A stretch of 64,000 nucleotides of DNA from Caprella mutica (GCA_947561585.1 CANNZV010000255.1:186001-250000), one strand, 5' to 3'. Positions 13,994 through 25,506 are shown, counted from the first letter of the stretch. Program-made: numbers and translations. The notes: generated from the sequence alone by a model not told the origin.

Positions 13994-14649
13994 CAGGGGT
14001 GGGAACAAATTGTGTTTTTCAGTGCCGAAATATGGAATCACAGTGTCGTTACTATTTTTTTTTTTTTTTAAATTACAGGGGATACTGAGTAATTAAAATG
14101 ATGTGGTAGATTTTATTGAGGTACGTACAATCGTAAATATTTTGCACATAAATTTTGGTAGTAAATTTATCATTTGTATTAGGAGAAATGAATAAATGAT
14201 ATATAATTCTGCTTTTCTTTTTTCATGTGAAAAAAAAAATCACAATGAAAAAAAGATATTTTGCATAAGTAATAAAAACTTAATAACTAATTCATAAAAT
14301 AACAGGATGAATGACGATGGCTACATGACTTATTAAATAAGGGAATTAAAAATTATTGCACAAATTATTTCCAGTGTAAGAATAACTGAACTAGATAAAT
14401 AGAAACATAAGTAATTATTTTACTAAACACCGGCACTACTTTAACAATAAACTAAAAATACCTTATTAACGGATAAAATTGACTGTCGAAGTATCAAGGT
14501 CATTACTCATTACAAATATACTGTTCTTCAATTAGTTGACTTACCTCTTCTATTTTATCCTTGAAATTTATAAAGCAGCGTTTCCCTGGTGGGCACGATT
14601 ACCGCTCTAGTGCCAAAAGAGCACTGAGTGCTGCATTTGTCCACCCCTG
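13994..14649. mobile_element. hAT-type MITE with perfect 8-bp target duplication
   Basis: The left end reads CAGGGGTGGGAACAAAT and the right end ATTTGTCCACCCCTG, an inverted pair of about 17 bp. The CAGGGGTGGG start is typical of hAT (Charlie-like) termini. The element is flanked by identical 8-bp duplications ATGTAGAG at 13986-13993 and 14650-14657, the length expected of hAT transposases. The 656-bp body has no coding potential, so it moved, if it did, with a transposase from elsewhere. Confidence 0.92.
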
Positions 14650-14657
14650 ATGTAGAG

Positions 14658-17600
14658 AGTGAAATGCATTATGATTTCTTCAGTGTTTTTTTTTTTCATT
14701 ATATCGATTAAAAATAAAATCAACAAACAAAGTTAATAAACAAATATTCTTTGCATATTATTGTATGGGTGAGGATTCGTAGCCTGTAAGCAGGTTTGCG
14801 AGTTTCAAATATTGTAACGCATCTAACTATATAAAGCCGATTAGGGTTACAGCTACTTTATTATTGTGAGACATTTACACTGATGTCTAAGACACACTCG
14901 TGCATGTCATGGCCGGAGAGAATCTGATGTACTCCTAATATATTTGAATAAATTCTCAAAATATGAGTATCTTACCATTTATCACCTGCGTTTTTATTGT
15001 TATTTATTGTTATTTCCTTATTAGGTCAACTCAGGTTACTTGTGTTAAAAGTGGTTGGATTTTTTAAATTATAATCCAAGAGTAACTAATTAGATTTAAT
15101 CTAGATTTTTTTTTTAGAATCTCATTTACCGATTGTTCTTGATAAAAAAATTGTGTCAAGTGGTAATTCAAACACAACGTAGAAGGTTTATTATCATTCT
15201 AGCTTTCAATAGCAAACGTTTTTTTTCTGCACAGCTGCATTGACAAAGGGTGTTTTGAACTGTTATTTTATGTAGGGATTCATTGCATGGGGCATTTAGG
15301 CCGGGTATCCATATTTTGTTTTTTTATTCTAATTTTCCATTCAAATATCTTACTTTATAATTTAAAATCATTCCTTGTTGTCTTAATATGAAATAGCTAT
15401 CTAAAATTCTAAATACTGCATGCCTCGCTCTAGTTTTAAAATATTAAATATTAATCTCGCTAGAATTCATCAATTGCATTTGATTTTTCATTTCTTTAAT
15501 ATTTTGACATGTTTCTGATATTCAATTTCCTGAATATTTGACTAATACATGAAACGTTCCTTCAGAATATCACGTGTTATTTTCCAGCACTCGTGTGAAA
15601 TATAAATATCATATATATTTCCAATATTTTCATTGTGTGTTGGTGATTGAAAATATTTGTAATTATGTATGTTCCTAGCACTATTTAATTTATTTTTCAT
15701 TTATTTCACCTAGCAAATAGGTCTTCAATAATCCAATTAATTAGTGATATTTATTAGTATATCATGAGTCCAATGATAACCAGTGACAAACATTTATCTC
15801 ATGTACCGTTATCTCATGTTATCTTCTATGAAAATATCTATGAAAAAAATATTCAGAAACTCGACTTTTTTTAACATCTAATTAGCTAAAGTTCAATATC
15901 GTATAACTTACGTAATTTTTTTCGAAAATATAATATATGTATCATTATTTTGTTATAGAAATTTATACCCACTCACTTACATGAACATGATTTAGAGACC
16001 AGTCTTGCTGCTCCAAACTCTACAAGTGTTAATGTATAAATTGAGAAACAATTTCCGCTTCCTGTGAAGTGCGCTACTTTACCACTTCTAACGCCAGATT
16101 TATTCCCTGGAAGTGCTTAGATATTAGAAATAGGAAGCTTTATTAAAATTATAACCTCATCAAATTGGAGAGTAACAGAATATTCTATTGGCTGAGGTTC
16201 AATAAAATAAATTGTTTTATGCAGTAGGCCTTGTAAAACTAGATAAAGAATTGCATGAATGAAGACATCACTAATGTGAAGTCAAATATTCAATATATAA
16301 TAATAAATTTTGAAGTTAGTAGATGTTCAACCATCGAAAGCGAAATGAGACTATCAGCTATCATTTATAGTAGTTTATGTATCATTATTAGAATGTATTT
16401 GATTACCTTGATTTGAGTTTGTGATCGAAAGTGCATTAAACTATCATGTGGTATAAATTCGTTATATAGAGTTACTAGTCTACTCTTGTATCCTTAGATG
16501 GGATTGAGCGCTCATTTAGGCATAAAATGTCAGCAACACAGTAATATAAAAGCACCACAAATTGTATGGTTTACTGATAATAAGACCGATACGATTCTTT
16601 CACTTTGTCAAATTAAAGCTTAGCCGACTTTTGCAAGTATTCAAACGTGCCAATGTGAATAGGATAAATATTAAAATAATACACAAATGTACTGGGGAAG
16701 CAGTAATAGAGTCATAATGGTTAATTATTTAATTTAGAGTACTCCAACATTTAGTCTTCTATATGAGAATATATTCCGAATCAGACTATAATATGGCTAT
16801 ACGTTGTAAGCAATTCTGTTTGATGGTTGAAATGAATGATATTTCGAGACGGATTCCTTTTCAATTAATGTGAAAGAAACACAGAACCTCTTTTCAATTT
16901 TTAGATTTCAAAAGCTTTCATTTCTTATATTGAAATTTGCTAGGACTCTCATTCGGATGCATCAATATTTTGGAATATTTTGAGCCATTTTCTACTTAAA
17001 AGATTGAAATATCAATAAACGAATCTAATAGATGAATCTTCATTGAAGAAGTTATAGTAAAACAAACAACACGAATGCTAGTATTCAACAAGTTTTTGCT
17101 AATTACTATTGACAAATTTATAACAATGTAATTCATCTTCTGGCTCGTAGTTTCTCGTGGAAGTAAAATTTTAAACAAATTTGTAACTTTTCAATTTAAA
17201 AGACTGTTCACTTGGCTTAAACTTCATAGCATTCAATTAAGTTAAACAGAGAAATACTCTGCAGCTCTGGCTCAACATAATGGAAAAGAATGATCAGAGG
17301 ATATATTTAGTCGAAACATTTCTTGCCGATATCTTAAAAAAGTGGACTTATTGTTGTGAAAAGGAGATGTAGATGATTGGATATAATCAAAACTTACTCT
17401 CTTAGAATTTTGACTGTGAAATTTATATTCTTATCCGTATTTTCTTTGTTGAAATTAATTTATTATCACTTTTTTGTATCCCATTAGATTTTTTTTAAAT
17501 GTAAGTTGCTATTTTATAGTTTGGTTATCGAGAGTAATGGAACTTAAGGAAAAATGTTTTTCTAAAATCTCATTGAAACTAGATAGTTCATGAAATATTA

Positions 17601-17878
17601 AATGGTTTTTCTTTAATTTATTGAATTTTAAGAACTTAGATATGTAAAATATTTCATATACGAGCTCCAATTCAAGTGTATTATAAAATGTTCGATACTG
17701 AAAAATCAACTTAACTTACATTTCTCACTAATTCATACAATTATTATTGAACCATCCCACCTGAATAGTGAATAAGTTATGGCGAAAAAAGCTTGACTCA
17801 AAACGACCAACAAAATTAGCAAAGTTAGACCTAATTCCTAAAATGTTTCCTTCACCATGATGAAACGAGCAGAGTATG
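14658..17878. other. AT-rich DNA without a supported gene
   Basis: No gene supported. A stretch at about 14770-14990 holds a TATA-like CTATATAAAG and a later AATAAA and could be part of a solo LTR, but no TG...CA ends or duplicated flanks were found. Confidence 0.5.
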
Positions 17879-17890
17879 CTTGTATTGGGA

Positions 17891-18053
17891 ACAGGACAAA
17901 ATCCCTCTCCAGACAAAAGCCCCCTCTGGATAAAAGCCCCCTCCAGACAAAATTCCCTCCGGACATAATCCCCCTGCGCACATAATCTCCCTCCGGACAA
18001 AATCCCCCTCAAGACAGATCCCCCCTCCGGAAAAAATCCCCCTCTGGATGCAG
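17891..18053. repeat. Left terminal array of the MULE
   Basis: About nine units of GGACAAAATCCCCCTCC with small changes (AAAAGCCCC, CATAATCCCC variants). A 122-codon frame on the minus strand across the array is a repeat artefact. Confidence 0.9.
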
Positions 18054-18067
18054 ACAGACAGACTTCA

Positions 18068-18626
18068 ATGAGTTTTGAAGGCAGGTTTACAAACAAGTAT
18101 CAAAAAGATGCTGACTTTACAGTTAAGATACGCATGGTAGCAGCATTACCTTTTGTTCCTCCTGACGATATTGAAACTGTGTTTTACACGCTATCTGATC
18201 TAATAATAGAAGGAGAGGTTCAGATATTGAATTATTTTGAGGATTTTTATATTGGGAGGCAATATCGTAAAACACGTCGGCCTCCAACATTTCAAGTATT
18301 TATGTGGAACACCCACTGTAGAACAAATGACCATCTACCTCGAACTAATTACATCGTCGAAGCTTGGCGCAGACGGTTTTTCTCATTGTGTGGTTAATTG
18401 TTCATATCCACATTGGAAGTTCTTTGACTTAATTAAAATAGAAATTAAATATCAGGACTGACGGGTGGCTCAACATAGTCCTGGTCATGAGCCTCAACCA
18501 TTCAGAAAAAAGGGAATAAACAATGTTATGGCCCAATATGAAAAATATTCCCATGAAGAATTTTTGCGAAACATTGCAAGCAACTTAATTAAAATTTTAA
18601 AAGCCTTTCCTGTACTTTATGTATGA
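18068..18626 (+). pseudogene. MULE transposase, C-terminal part, frameshifted and stopped
   Basis: The first frame (18068-18397) contains KIRMVAALPFVPPDDIE, then NYFEDFYIGRQYR and RPPTFQVFMWN, then an NDHLPRTNYIVEAW stretch. This order is typical of the C-terminal region of insect MULE-domain (FLYWCH-associated) transposases: a YFEDxYIG block, a PP-x-FP-x-x-WN block and a TNN-x-VE-x-W block. Reading then shifts near 18394 into a second frame holding CSYPHWKFFDLIKIE, meets TGA at 18459-18461, and continues open in that frame (EEFLRNIASNL) to TGA at 18624. The catalytic DDE part upstream is missing. The gene is therefore a 5'-truncated pseudogene with one frameshift and one internal stop. Recognition is by motif order from memory of the family, not by a search. 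Its place between the inverted arrays supports its being the element's own transposase. Confidence 0.8.
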
Positions 18627-19106
18627 CTGTATCAATTATTTTATCATGAATTCTTTAATGTTTTTATTTTTAACTTCAGATACTAAACTGAAGATACTGA
18701 ACTCCAGATACTCTACTATATTATTTGAATTTGATTGCACCACTATCCCTATTAGTTTAGAAGGTATTAACGATATAATCATTTAGAGAAAAGTTTTTTA
18801 AATAGTTAACTGTACTAAAGGCACTTTATTTATTGTTATATAGTAATAATACAAGGCAAATTATATGACACATTACCAAATTCCATTTTTATTCCATTAT
18901 TAGGTTGGACATGGGCATAAATAAATTAACTATTATTACTATATCATAGTTACCCTGAAATTTCAGTGAGACAGTTTAAATGAAAATTAACAAATTAAAC
19001 TGTCATTCTTTATTAGTAAATTTCAAAATTGAATTATTAAATGCTTTATATGAAAATTTCTAACTTCAAATTATGAAATTATCTTAATTATGATATAAAG
19101 AACCAA
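18627..19106. other. Non-coding interior of the MULE
   Basis: AT-rich 3' sequence between the transposase remnant and the right terminal array. Nothing further was recognised. Confidence 0.6.
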
Positions 19107-19243
19107 GGATTTTTTTGTCCGGAGGGAGTATTTGTCCAGAGGGGGTATTTGTCCGAAGGGAGTATTTGTCCGGAGGGGGATTTTGACGGAAGGGAATTTT
19201 GTCCGAAGGGGGATTTTGTACAGAGAGGGATTTTGTTCTAGAC
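19107..19243. repeat. Right terminal array of the MULE
   Basis: About seven units of TTTGTCCGGAGGGGGAT, inverted relative to the left array at 17891-18053. Confidence 0.9.
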
Positions 19244-19394
19244 CCCCTGTATTGTGTATACCAATCAGGTAAGTCTTAAAGAAGTCTATTGGTTTCGGTA
19301 ATAGGTTTTCAGAAACAATCAATGGTGTTAGAGACTTTTTTTATAATAATGAAAATAATAGAATATTGATGTGAAATTACAATCCAGAGTTAAC

Positions 19395-19505
19395 TGGTGA
19401 AAAAATATCGGACAGCGAAATGTCTTGTCAGGAAAAAGTCAAAGAGGGCTAGCACCGGCGAGAAATCGACCGGCGGTGAAAAGTCCGTCTCCCCAATCAA
19501 TCTCT
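19395..19505. repeat. GC-richer tandem-like block, possible single element end
   Basis: Words such as GGAAAAAGTC, CGGCGAGAAATCGACC and GGCGGTGAAAAGTCCG resemble, in reverse complement, those at 1691-1815. It lies 150 bp beyond the MULE but has neither its unit nor a recognisable cap. Confidence 0.35.
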
Positions 19506-19679
19506 CTGGTACTTACTGCGATAAAAGTTTACCGTCAGAGAATGTAATGAGTGGAAAGATTTTCAATAACTTCACTCCATATTTTCCTCTGGCTGCAATA
19601 TTGAGATCTTTTGAAGCTTCTCTTCTCCCTTGAAAAATATTAAGGCAATACCCTTGAAATTCAAGTAACAAATTCTCCC

Positions 19680-19716
19680 TTTAAGATGATTGATGGCCCT
19701 TTAAGATGATTGATGA
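19680..19716. repeat. Short direct duplication
   Basis: CTTTAAGATGATTGATG occurs twice in tandem, spaced 20 bp start to start. Confidence 0.85.
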
Positions 19717-20337
19717 TTATTGTTTAAATACATACAAAGGAAATATAAATAAAATTTCTATAAGAAAAATGTTTGCTTTCTGTTTGATTGAATGAATGTT
19801 TTTTATTATGTATCATTAATCTAAATAATTGTGATTTATGTCAGTAAAAAAAGAATTTATTGTTAGTTTTGCACTTATAATGTAATAACCATATTTGATT
19901 GAACATTTCAGGTAGAGAAAAGTTGTGTCGTAATGTATTTCGTATATTTCGTATATTCCAGTATTGTTTGATTATTTAAAAAATTGTACAACTAATAGAT
20001 TTAAAATAAGGTAAAATATCACAGAAAACATCGATAGTTTGTTCTTTTTTTTTTTAGGTATAAGAATTTACGTCATGGAACATATATTTTAAGTATCAAT
20101 ATCACAGAATTCCATTCATTTAATCTACAGACAGTATCGTAAGGAACTACGACAAGAAATGCAACCTCTACCGATGTTTGGTTCTTCTTGGCGTCTCTGT
20201 GGGATGAAGTTGGCTTTCAGCCTTTCTGTTAGAAATTGAATCATATGAAACAAATATTATATATTATATAATATTAGACTATATATATTCAACTCTAACT
20301 ACTTTCCAATAATAACCTTATATGAATATAAATATTA
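19717..20337. other. AT-rich DNA without a supported gene
   Basis: No gene or structured repeat was recognised before the 34-bp array. Confidence 0.6.
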
Positions 20338-20430
20338 TTATTGTATTTGAATATTATATTATTATATTATATTATTGTATTTGAATATTATATTATTATA
20401 TTATATTATTGTATTTGAATATTGTACTTA
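20338..20430. repeat. 34-bp AT-only minisatellite
   Basis: GTATTTGAATATT starts at 20343, 20377 and 20411, a period of 34 bp, with ATTATATTATATTATT spacer. Confidence 0.9.
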
Positions 20431-21412
20431 TATTATATTAACATATGTGCATTCTGAGACTATGTGTAAGAGTCAATTATCTTTTTACCTAAATTCTATA
20501 TACGGATTAACTTGCAATATCTGAATAGTATCTTGATTGCAAATGTTATAAGTAGGAGAATAATTTAGGATTTGAACTATCATTACCTATCATAAAAGTT
20601 GGCTATGCACAATTATCTATCTGTTCTGTCGGAGGAGAGGATATAAATTCACCAAATTCATTGGATTAAAGATCACGAAGACTTATAAAAGCTCATTAGA
20701 GTATTACTTTGTATTACATTAGAAACTGTAGCCAAGGACTTTAAAATCTAGCAAAAACTTGTTGCATAGTGGATTTTCGCTCCCTTCTATCCTCTGAGAA
20801 CCCAGTATAAAAGACTGTGGATTCCAAGGAACCACGTTCTGTTCGTACCTGAGTCCCTTCGCTGTGCATCTAGCACAATCACCTTCCGTCCTGAAAATCC
20901 TCTTATCCGAATCGGTGTATATTGTGCATAGAACATAGAACATAGAACATAGTATATTTTTAAACTGTGCGCGAATCAAAATCTGTATCTTGTAATCCTG
21001 TACTTAATATTTTTGCAATAATCGAATTCAGAGATGTTATCGATGTGTTTTATTTACTCCTTACTTAGATTCAATTTAAATCAGTAAGAGTAGTTCAATC
21101 CAATCGATCAATCGAACTAATTAAGACTAGAGTCAAAACAAAACAAAAACTGACTAGCAAGCTAGTTTTAAAACTTTCTTAGTGGCACTAAAAACAGCCG
21201 TGAAACGAGTAGCTCTGTGTGGTGTGTTTTTATCGCACGTTACTCTAAGAGTCTAGTGGAATTGACGCTTGGTGAATAAACAGAGATTATGACATCGGAG
21301 ATAAAACAGCATTTCTGCTTGTTATTATTCCGTCTGCCCATAGATTGGAAGTAGTTACGTTTAATTTAGATCTACTCATTTGTGGCATATCTCAATGACT
21401 TTTATTATGTAT
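20431..21412. other. Mixed DNA with a GC-richer, TATA-containing island (20770-20930)
   Basis: On the plus strand AGTATAAAAGACTG at about 20806 is followed by about 110 bp of balanced composition, and a triple ACATAGA run follows at 20930-20950. The minus strand of the same island is open for about 60 codons with mixed composition and has CAG/GT-like junctions. It could be an LTR promoter region, a promoter or a host exon; no LTR ends, primer binding site or domain was identified. Confidence 0.4.
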
Positions 21413-23050
21413 CGTGCACGGAAACCTGTCACTGGGAAGATCCGTACTGGGAAGACTGTCACCTGGAAAAGTGCCACTGAGAAAAATTGGCACCCTGACA
21501 ATTATTGTCACGATTGTCAACTTAAAAAAGTAAAAAAAAAACAATTCTTATTGTTGTTTTTTTCAATACACAATTAATTATTTATTTTATAAATTAAATA
21601 CTTACGTATTGATTAACTAATTACCACAACCCCCCTCTTGGCCTTTTTCGATAATACAAAAATGTATACATTACTGAATGATATAATAAAGTGACTTTTT
21701 TTTACGATGGTAATCTTCTAGTGGGAGTTTTCTCCAGTGGCTATCTTCCCCGTGGCTGTTTTCTAAATGGTAATCTTCCCAGTGTCAGTTTTCCTCGGTG
21801 GCAACCTTCTCAGTGCCAGTTTTGCAGATGGCAATCTTACATGAAGCAGTTTTACCCGTGCCTGGACAATTCGTCCACGGACAATTCGTCCACGGATATT
21901 TCGTCCAACGGACGTTTCGTCCACGGACAATTCGTCCATGAAACGCTTTATTTTGTATTATATTTATAATGTGAATATATTACATATTGAACATTTTTTT
22001 ATATATTTTGCAATATAAAAGTAGAAAACACACTTTGTTGATGGTAATTATAAATTGATGCTCTATTTTCCTTAATTCTCATTGCAATTTTCTTCTCCTG
22101 CTTCTACTGGCTGGCAAAAGTAAAATAATTTAACTGAATATTTTTCAATGATGTATATCCTGGTCTTGAAAACTCTGTAATAAAAGCAAGGCATGTCTCG
22201 AAGTTATTACAGTATATAAACAGAGAAAATAAGGGACATGATAACAATAACTGCAATTTTGGTACATAAATTGTTTTTTATAGCACTTTTTTTTAACAGT
22301 TATTTAATAAAATACACACATGATACGAGTATACAATATGCTGCTAAACAGTTGATTGATATTGAATTATGTTATAAAAGAATAAAGTAGATATTGGTAC
22401 TTTTTATTGTTGCTTTTAAATATTTGAACGTAACAATGTCCATGCTAATGGACTGTTCCATATTTTCAGAATTATAATAAAACCATATATAATCATTATT
22501 ATTTACCTCTGTTGTAATTATTTCATTACACCCTGTCATTTGAGTTCCATATTTTGGATACTCACAACTCATTAATTATTTATGCAAAATATTAAAGGAG
22601 ATAAATTACAGGAAGATACAGTCAAGCCGTTTGTCATGTCTAATTTTTTAACTTTAATCGAAAAGTAAACATTTTTATGTGTTCATATGAAATGGTTCGG
22701 CTAAAATCACTATAATAATATCATATATATACACCTGGCTATTAATATAAAAGTAAACGAATATTATGGAATATATCACATATACACTTTAAAAACTACA
22801 AAATTAAGCAATTCGTGAACGAAATGTCCATGAACGAATTTTCCATGGACGAAATGTCCGTTGGGCGGAGTGTCCTAGACCCTGTTTTACCTGGTGGCAA
22901 TCTTCCCAGCGTCAGTTTTCTAGATGGAAATCTTCTCAGTATCAGCTTTCCCCTGTGTCAATATTCCCAGTGGCAGTTTTCTGGATAGAATCTTCTCATT
23001 AGCAGTTTTCAAAATGAGATGCTTCCAAACACATTAAACATCGCAAAACC
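21413..23050. mobile_element. Tandem-terminus element interrupted by a second element
   Basis: The left end opens CGTGCACGG, like the caps at 21857 and 5469, with units such as ACTGGGAAGATCCG and ACTGGGAAGACTGTC to about 21490. The inverted array (GGTAATCTTCCCAGTGTCAGTTTTC) starts at 21707, stops at 21856, and resumes in the same orientation and phase at 22892, running to about 23025. The gap is exactly the element 21857-22882. The possible outer flanks ATTATGTAT (21404-21412) and ATTATTGTAT (23051-23060) agree with one inserted base, so the right boundary is uncertain. No coding was seen. Confidence 0.65.
21857..22882 (+). mobile_element. Tandem-terminus element with 9-bp target duplication, inserted in another element
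   Basis: The left array (to about 21940) has GGACAATTCGTCCAC units; the right array (22812-22876) has the inverted GGACGAAATGTCC. The left end opens CGTGCCTGG; the right end closes CCTAGACCC, reverse complement of GGGTCTAGG. Flanks AGTTTTACC (21848-21856) and TGTTTTACC (22883-22891) match at 8 of 9 positions. The insertion cleanly interrupts the tandem array of the element 21413-23050, so it is the younger of the two. A second copy of its left half lies at 5469-5790. The interior is non-coding. Confidence 0.82.
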
Positions 23051-23081
23051 ATTATTGTATCATCGATACACTTGACAACAT

Positions 23082-23568
23082 AACCCGTATGAGTTTGACG
23101 TGTGTTTTCTAAGCTCATCCTTTTAAAATACTTTATTTCTTTCATGACATTCCTTTAAATTTACCAAACTTTCTTGACGTGGTTATTATATAAATACCAA
23201 ATATAACTTTGTGTAGAAAAATAAAAATATATACGTATCGGCGTGAATCAGCGCAAATCACGTATATAATAGGAAATTAATTATATTGTGGTGACGTGTG
23301 GTAACGTAGAGATTCAGTTTGATTAGCCTCTAACCACAAATCAATCCACGTCCTCATGGAGTACACACACCTACGCGAGCTGTGATTGGACCACACTCCA
23401 CCAAATCACATTTCTGCTCTCTCATTTTCCAATGCCTTATATACCTCTGTCTTTATTTCTCCTTATATGTTTCATATTTTTACTTGAAATTTGGTACACA
23501 TAAGTTTAGTATATATAATAACAACTAGTAAAGAAGATAGGACAGTAGGATTATAAATAAGACATGTT
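23082..23568 (-). repeat. Dispersed repeat family, inverted copy
   Basis: In reverse complement this matches 33925-34322 and 37026-37835. Shared words in order include CTAAACTTATGTGTACCAAATTT, GAGAGAGCAGA, GTGGAGTGTG, CCAATCACAG, TTAATTTCCTA, GTGATTTGCGC, GGTAAATTTAAAGGAATG and GCTTAGAAAACACACGTCAAA. It is about 480 bp, without terminal inverted repeats or coding. Superfamily unknown. Confidence 0.8.
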
Positions 23569-23837
23569 TTTTTTAATAAACACATTGTAAAACCTTCCTG
23601 TACATTCTGAAAGACATACTCACTATCGTTAATAAACTCACTTAACAGAATTAATATATACAAATAGAAACATTTATATATACATCTAATTCTTACCAAT
23701 AACACAACGATAACTTATCTATAATACACCTACAAAACGATGCAAGTAAGATAACACACGAAATTCTTCACTACTTGAACTATTCCACTTTTGAAGAAGA
23801 ATAAGAGATGTTAATAGCTATATATCCCCTTATCTAC

Positions 23838-23956
23838 CGAGTTGTCAATATTCTCCAGAATTTAGAGCACACTTCATAGCGTTCATCTTCCCATGAGATA
23901 AGCTTTATCTCCTGCCTCACTATCGAGATATCACCTTCCACACAAACGAATGCGGA
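23838..23956 (-). CDS. Candidate internal exon of an unidentified gene
   Basis: On the minus strand a long pyrimidine tract (TTCCTCCTCTTTTTTTCTATCTCCC) ends in TAAAG. It is followed by 119 bp of open frame beginning in phase 0 with about 40 codons of mixed composition (words SAFVCVEGDISIVRQE, KLISWEDERYEVC). A GT (CGGTAGATAAG) follows at the end of the open stretch. The island is clearly GC-richer than its flanks. The ATG-started frame 24061-23834 runs through the pyrimidine tract, which argues for the exon reading rather than a stand-alone gene. I recognise no family. It could be a host exon, a decayed element frame or chance. Confidence 0.25.
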
Positions 23957-24377
23957 CTTTAGGGAGATAGAAAAAAAGAGGAGGAAGCATTTTGCAATAG
24001 TAGTGGACAACAGATGGAACTGAAGGCAAACAGGATGATCTGAGAATATTCCATTAATCATGTTATTTGGAGATTATTATAATATATCTATACTTATTTA
24101 TGCATATAGATGTTTTTATCATATTGAATGTAAGAACCCTACAATTTTTAATATGTAACTAATTTGATACTTGGACTTGATATTTTTATTCAAATTATAT
24201 ATAGATCCAAAAAAATAATTTTTGGGAAATTCATCATTTATCCCACTTTCTTTTTCTATATATAGTATTTTATAAATAAGATATTTCTCTCATTCCTAGC
24301 AAAACAGGAGACTAAGATTCGACGAAAAAACAAACATAATTAGAAAGGGGAAATATTACTCACTGTTTGACATTTAA

Positions 24378-24545
24378 GGGGACCGCCCGCAAAATTTTGA
24401 AAAAAATTTATTATTGAAGTTATGGTTCTGAAACTTTGTATGTATATATAAAATTGAATTATCTATCGTTTTTGTTCGTGACGTTTTTTCGATTAGACCC
24501 ATAGAAAACGAGTTATTCGACTTTCGAACAAATTTCGAACCATTT
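24378..24545 (+). mobile_element. Left-end fragment of the TTAA-type element family
   Basis: After TTAA (24374-24377) the sequence GGGGACCGCCCGCAAAATTTT continues with AAACTTTGTATGTATATATAAAATTGAAT, GTTTTTGTTC, TTTTTTCGATTAGACCCATAGAAAAC and GTTATTCGA. The same order occurs at 60938-61090 in the full element. Homology fades near 24545 and no inverted right end was found. Confidence 0.75.
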
Positions 24546-24849
24546 TCAAAAACCTAGTCTCTTTTTTTGTTAAAGCTAGAGCATTGCGGTTACTATTGAA
24601 GCCTGCGTCGCTACCTCTCAGCCATCCTGGACATGGTAGAAGTAGTATTAAAATGATCTTTATCCAACTTGATTACTTGCGTACTTCTTAAAATTATTTT
24701 AAATAAATATAATTTAATATTCTACATTTTGGTATCTTTTATTTTTTAATGTAAATGATAAGAATGTGTATAAAGTTATTTATTAATATTTGTAATGATA
24801 ATGTTAATTAATGTTATTAACTACCTAATTACCTTTAATTGTTAATTAA
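24546..24849. other. AT-rich DNA without a supported gene
   Basis: No feature was recognised between the TTAA-type fragment and the satellite that follows. Confidence 0.55.
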
Positions 24850-25475
24850 TATTACCTATAGTTACCTTCTGGTGATATCACTACCTTATACCTATCTAGT
24901 TACTTACTATAGTATATTTATAACTATCTAGTAACTTAGAAGTGATAACCACCAATCTGTACCTACTGGTGGTTATCACTACTTGCCTATTACGTAGTAT
25001 TTATCAGTAATAACTTAGTTACCTACATTACTGTTTATCAATACCTACCTAATTACCTACTGGTGTTTATCAATGCCTACCTAGTTGCCTACATCTGCTT
25101 ATTAATACCTAATTAGTTACCTTCTTGTGTTTAACATTGCCTACCTAGTGGCCTACAACTGTATATAAAAACCAATATAGGTCCTAGTTAAATACTAGTA
25201 TTCATCAATACCTACCTAGTTACCTACAACTGTTTGTCAATGCCTACCTAGTTATCTACTAGTGTTTATCAATGCTTATCTAGTTACCTATAACTGTTTG
25301 ACAATACCTACCTAGATACCTACCAGTACAAATACCTACCTACCTAGTTTACCTACTAGGTAGTGTTCATCAATCCGTACCTACTTACCTACTACCTAGT
25401 ATTATTAATCAATGCCTACCTAGATAGTAGATACCTACATCTGTTTATGAATACCTACCTAGTTATGATACGTAA
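24850..25475. repeat. Degenerate 36-bp satellite, CCTACCTAGTTACCTAC type
   Basis: Units near TACCTACCTAGTTACCTAC followed by an AACTGTTTATCAATGC-type half repeat with a period of about 36 bp, diverging in length. A related TACCTA/TAGGTA-rich patch lies at 47640-47830 inside another element. Confidence 0.85.
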
Positions 25476-25506
25476 ATAAAGCTTGAGATAGATATACCTT
25501 TTTAGT

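Larger units (their letters stand above)
17888..19245 (+). mobile_element. MULE with tandem-repeat inverted termini and a broken transposase
   Basis: The left terminus (17891-18053) is an array of GACAAAATCCCCCTCCG-type units of 16-19 bp. The right terminus (19107-19243) is the same unit inverted (TCCGGAGGGGGATTTTG). Flanks CTTGTATTG (17879-17887) and CCTGTATTG (19246-19254) match at 8 of 9 positions and are read as a 9-bp target duplication, the usual MULE length. The right end closes TTCTAGACCC, reverse complement of the GGGTCTAG cap. Between the arrays lies the 3' part of a MULE-family transposase gene. This element ties the whole tandem-terminus class of the window to the MULE superfamily. 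At 1358 bp it is a deletion derivative. Confidence 0.85.

Noticed and set aside
14770..14990. Possible solo LTR (TATA box and AATAAA)
   Set aside because: No TG/CA borders, duplicated flanks or second copy.
17728..18096. 122-codon minus-strand frame
   Set aside because: Runs through the left terminal array of the MULE; antisense to the transposase remnant's start.
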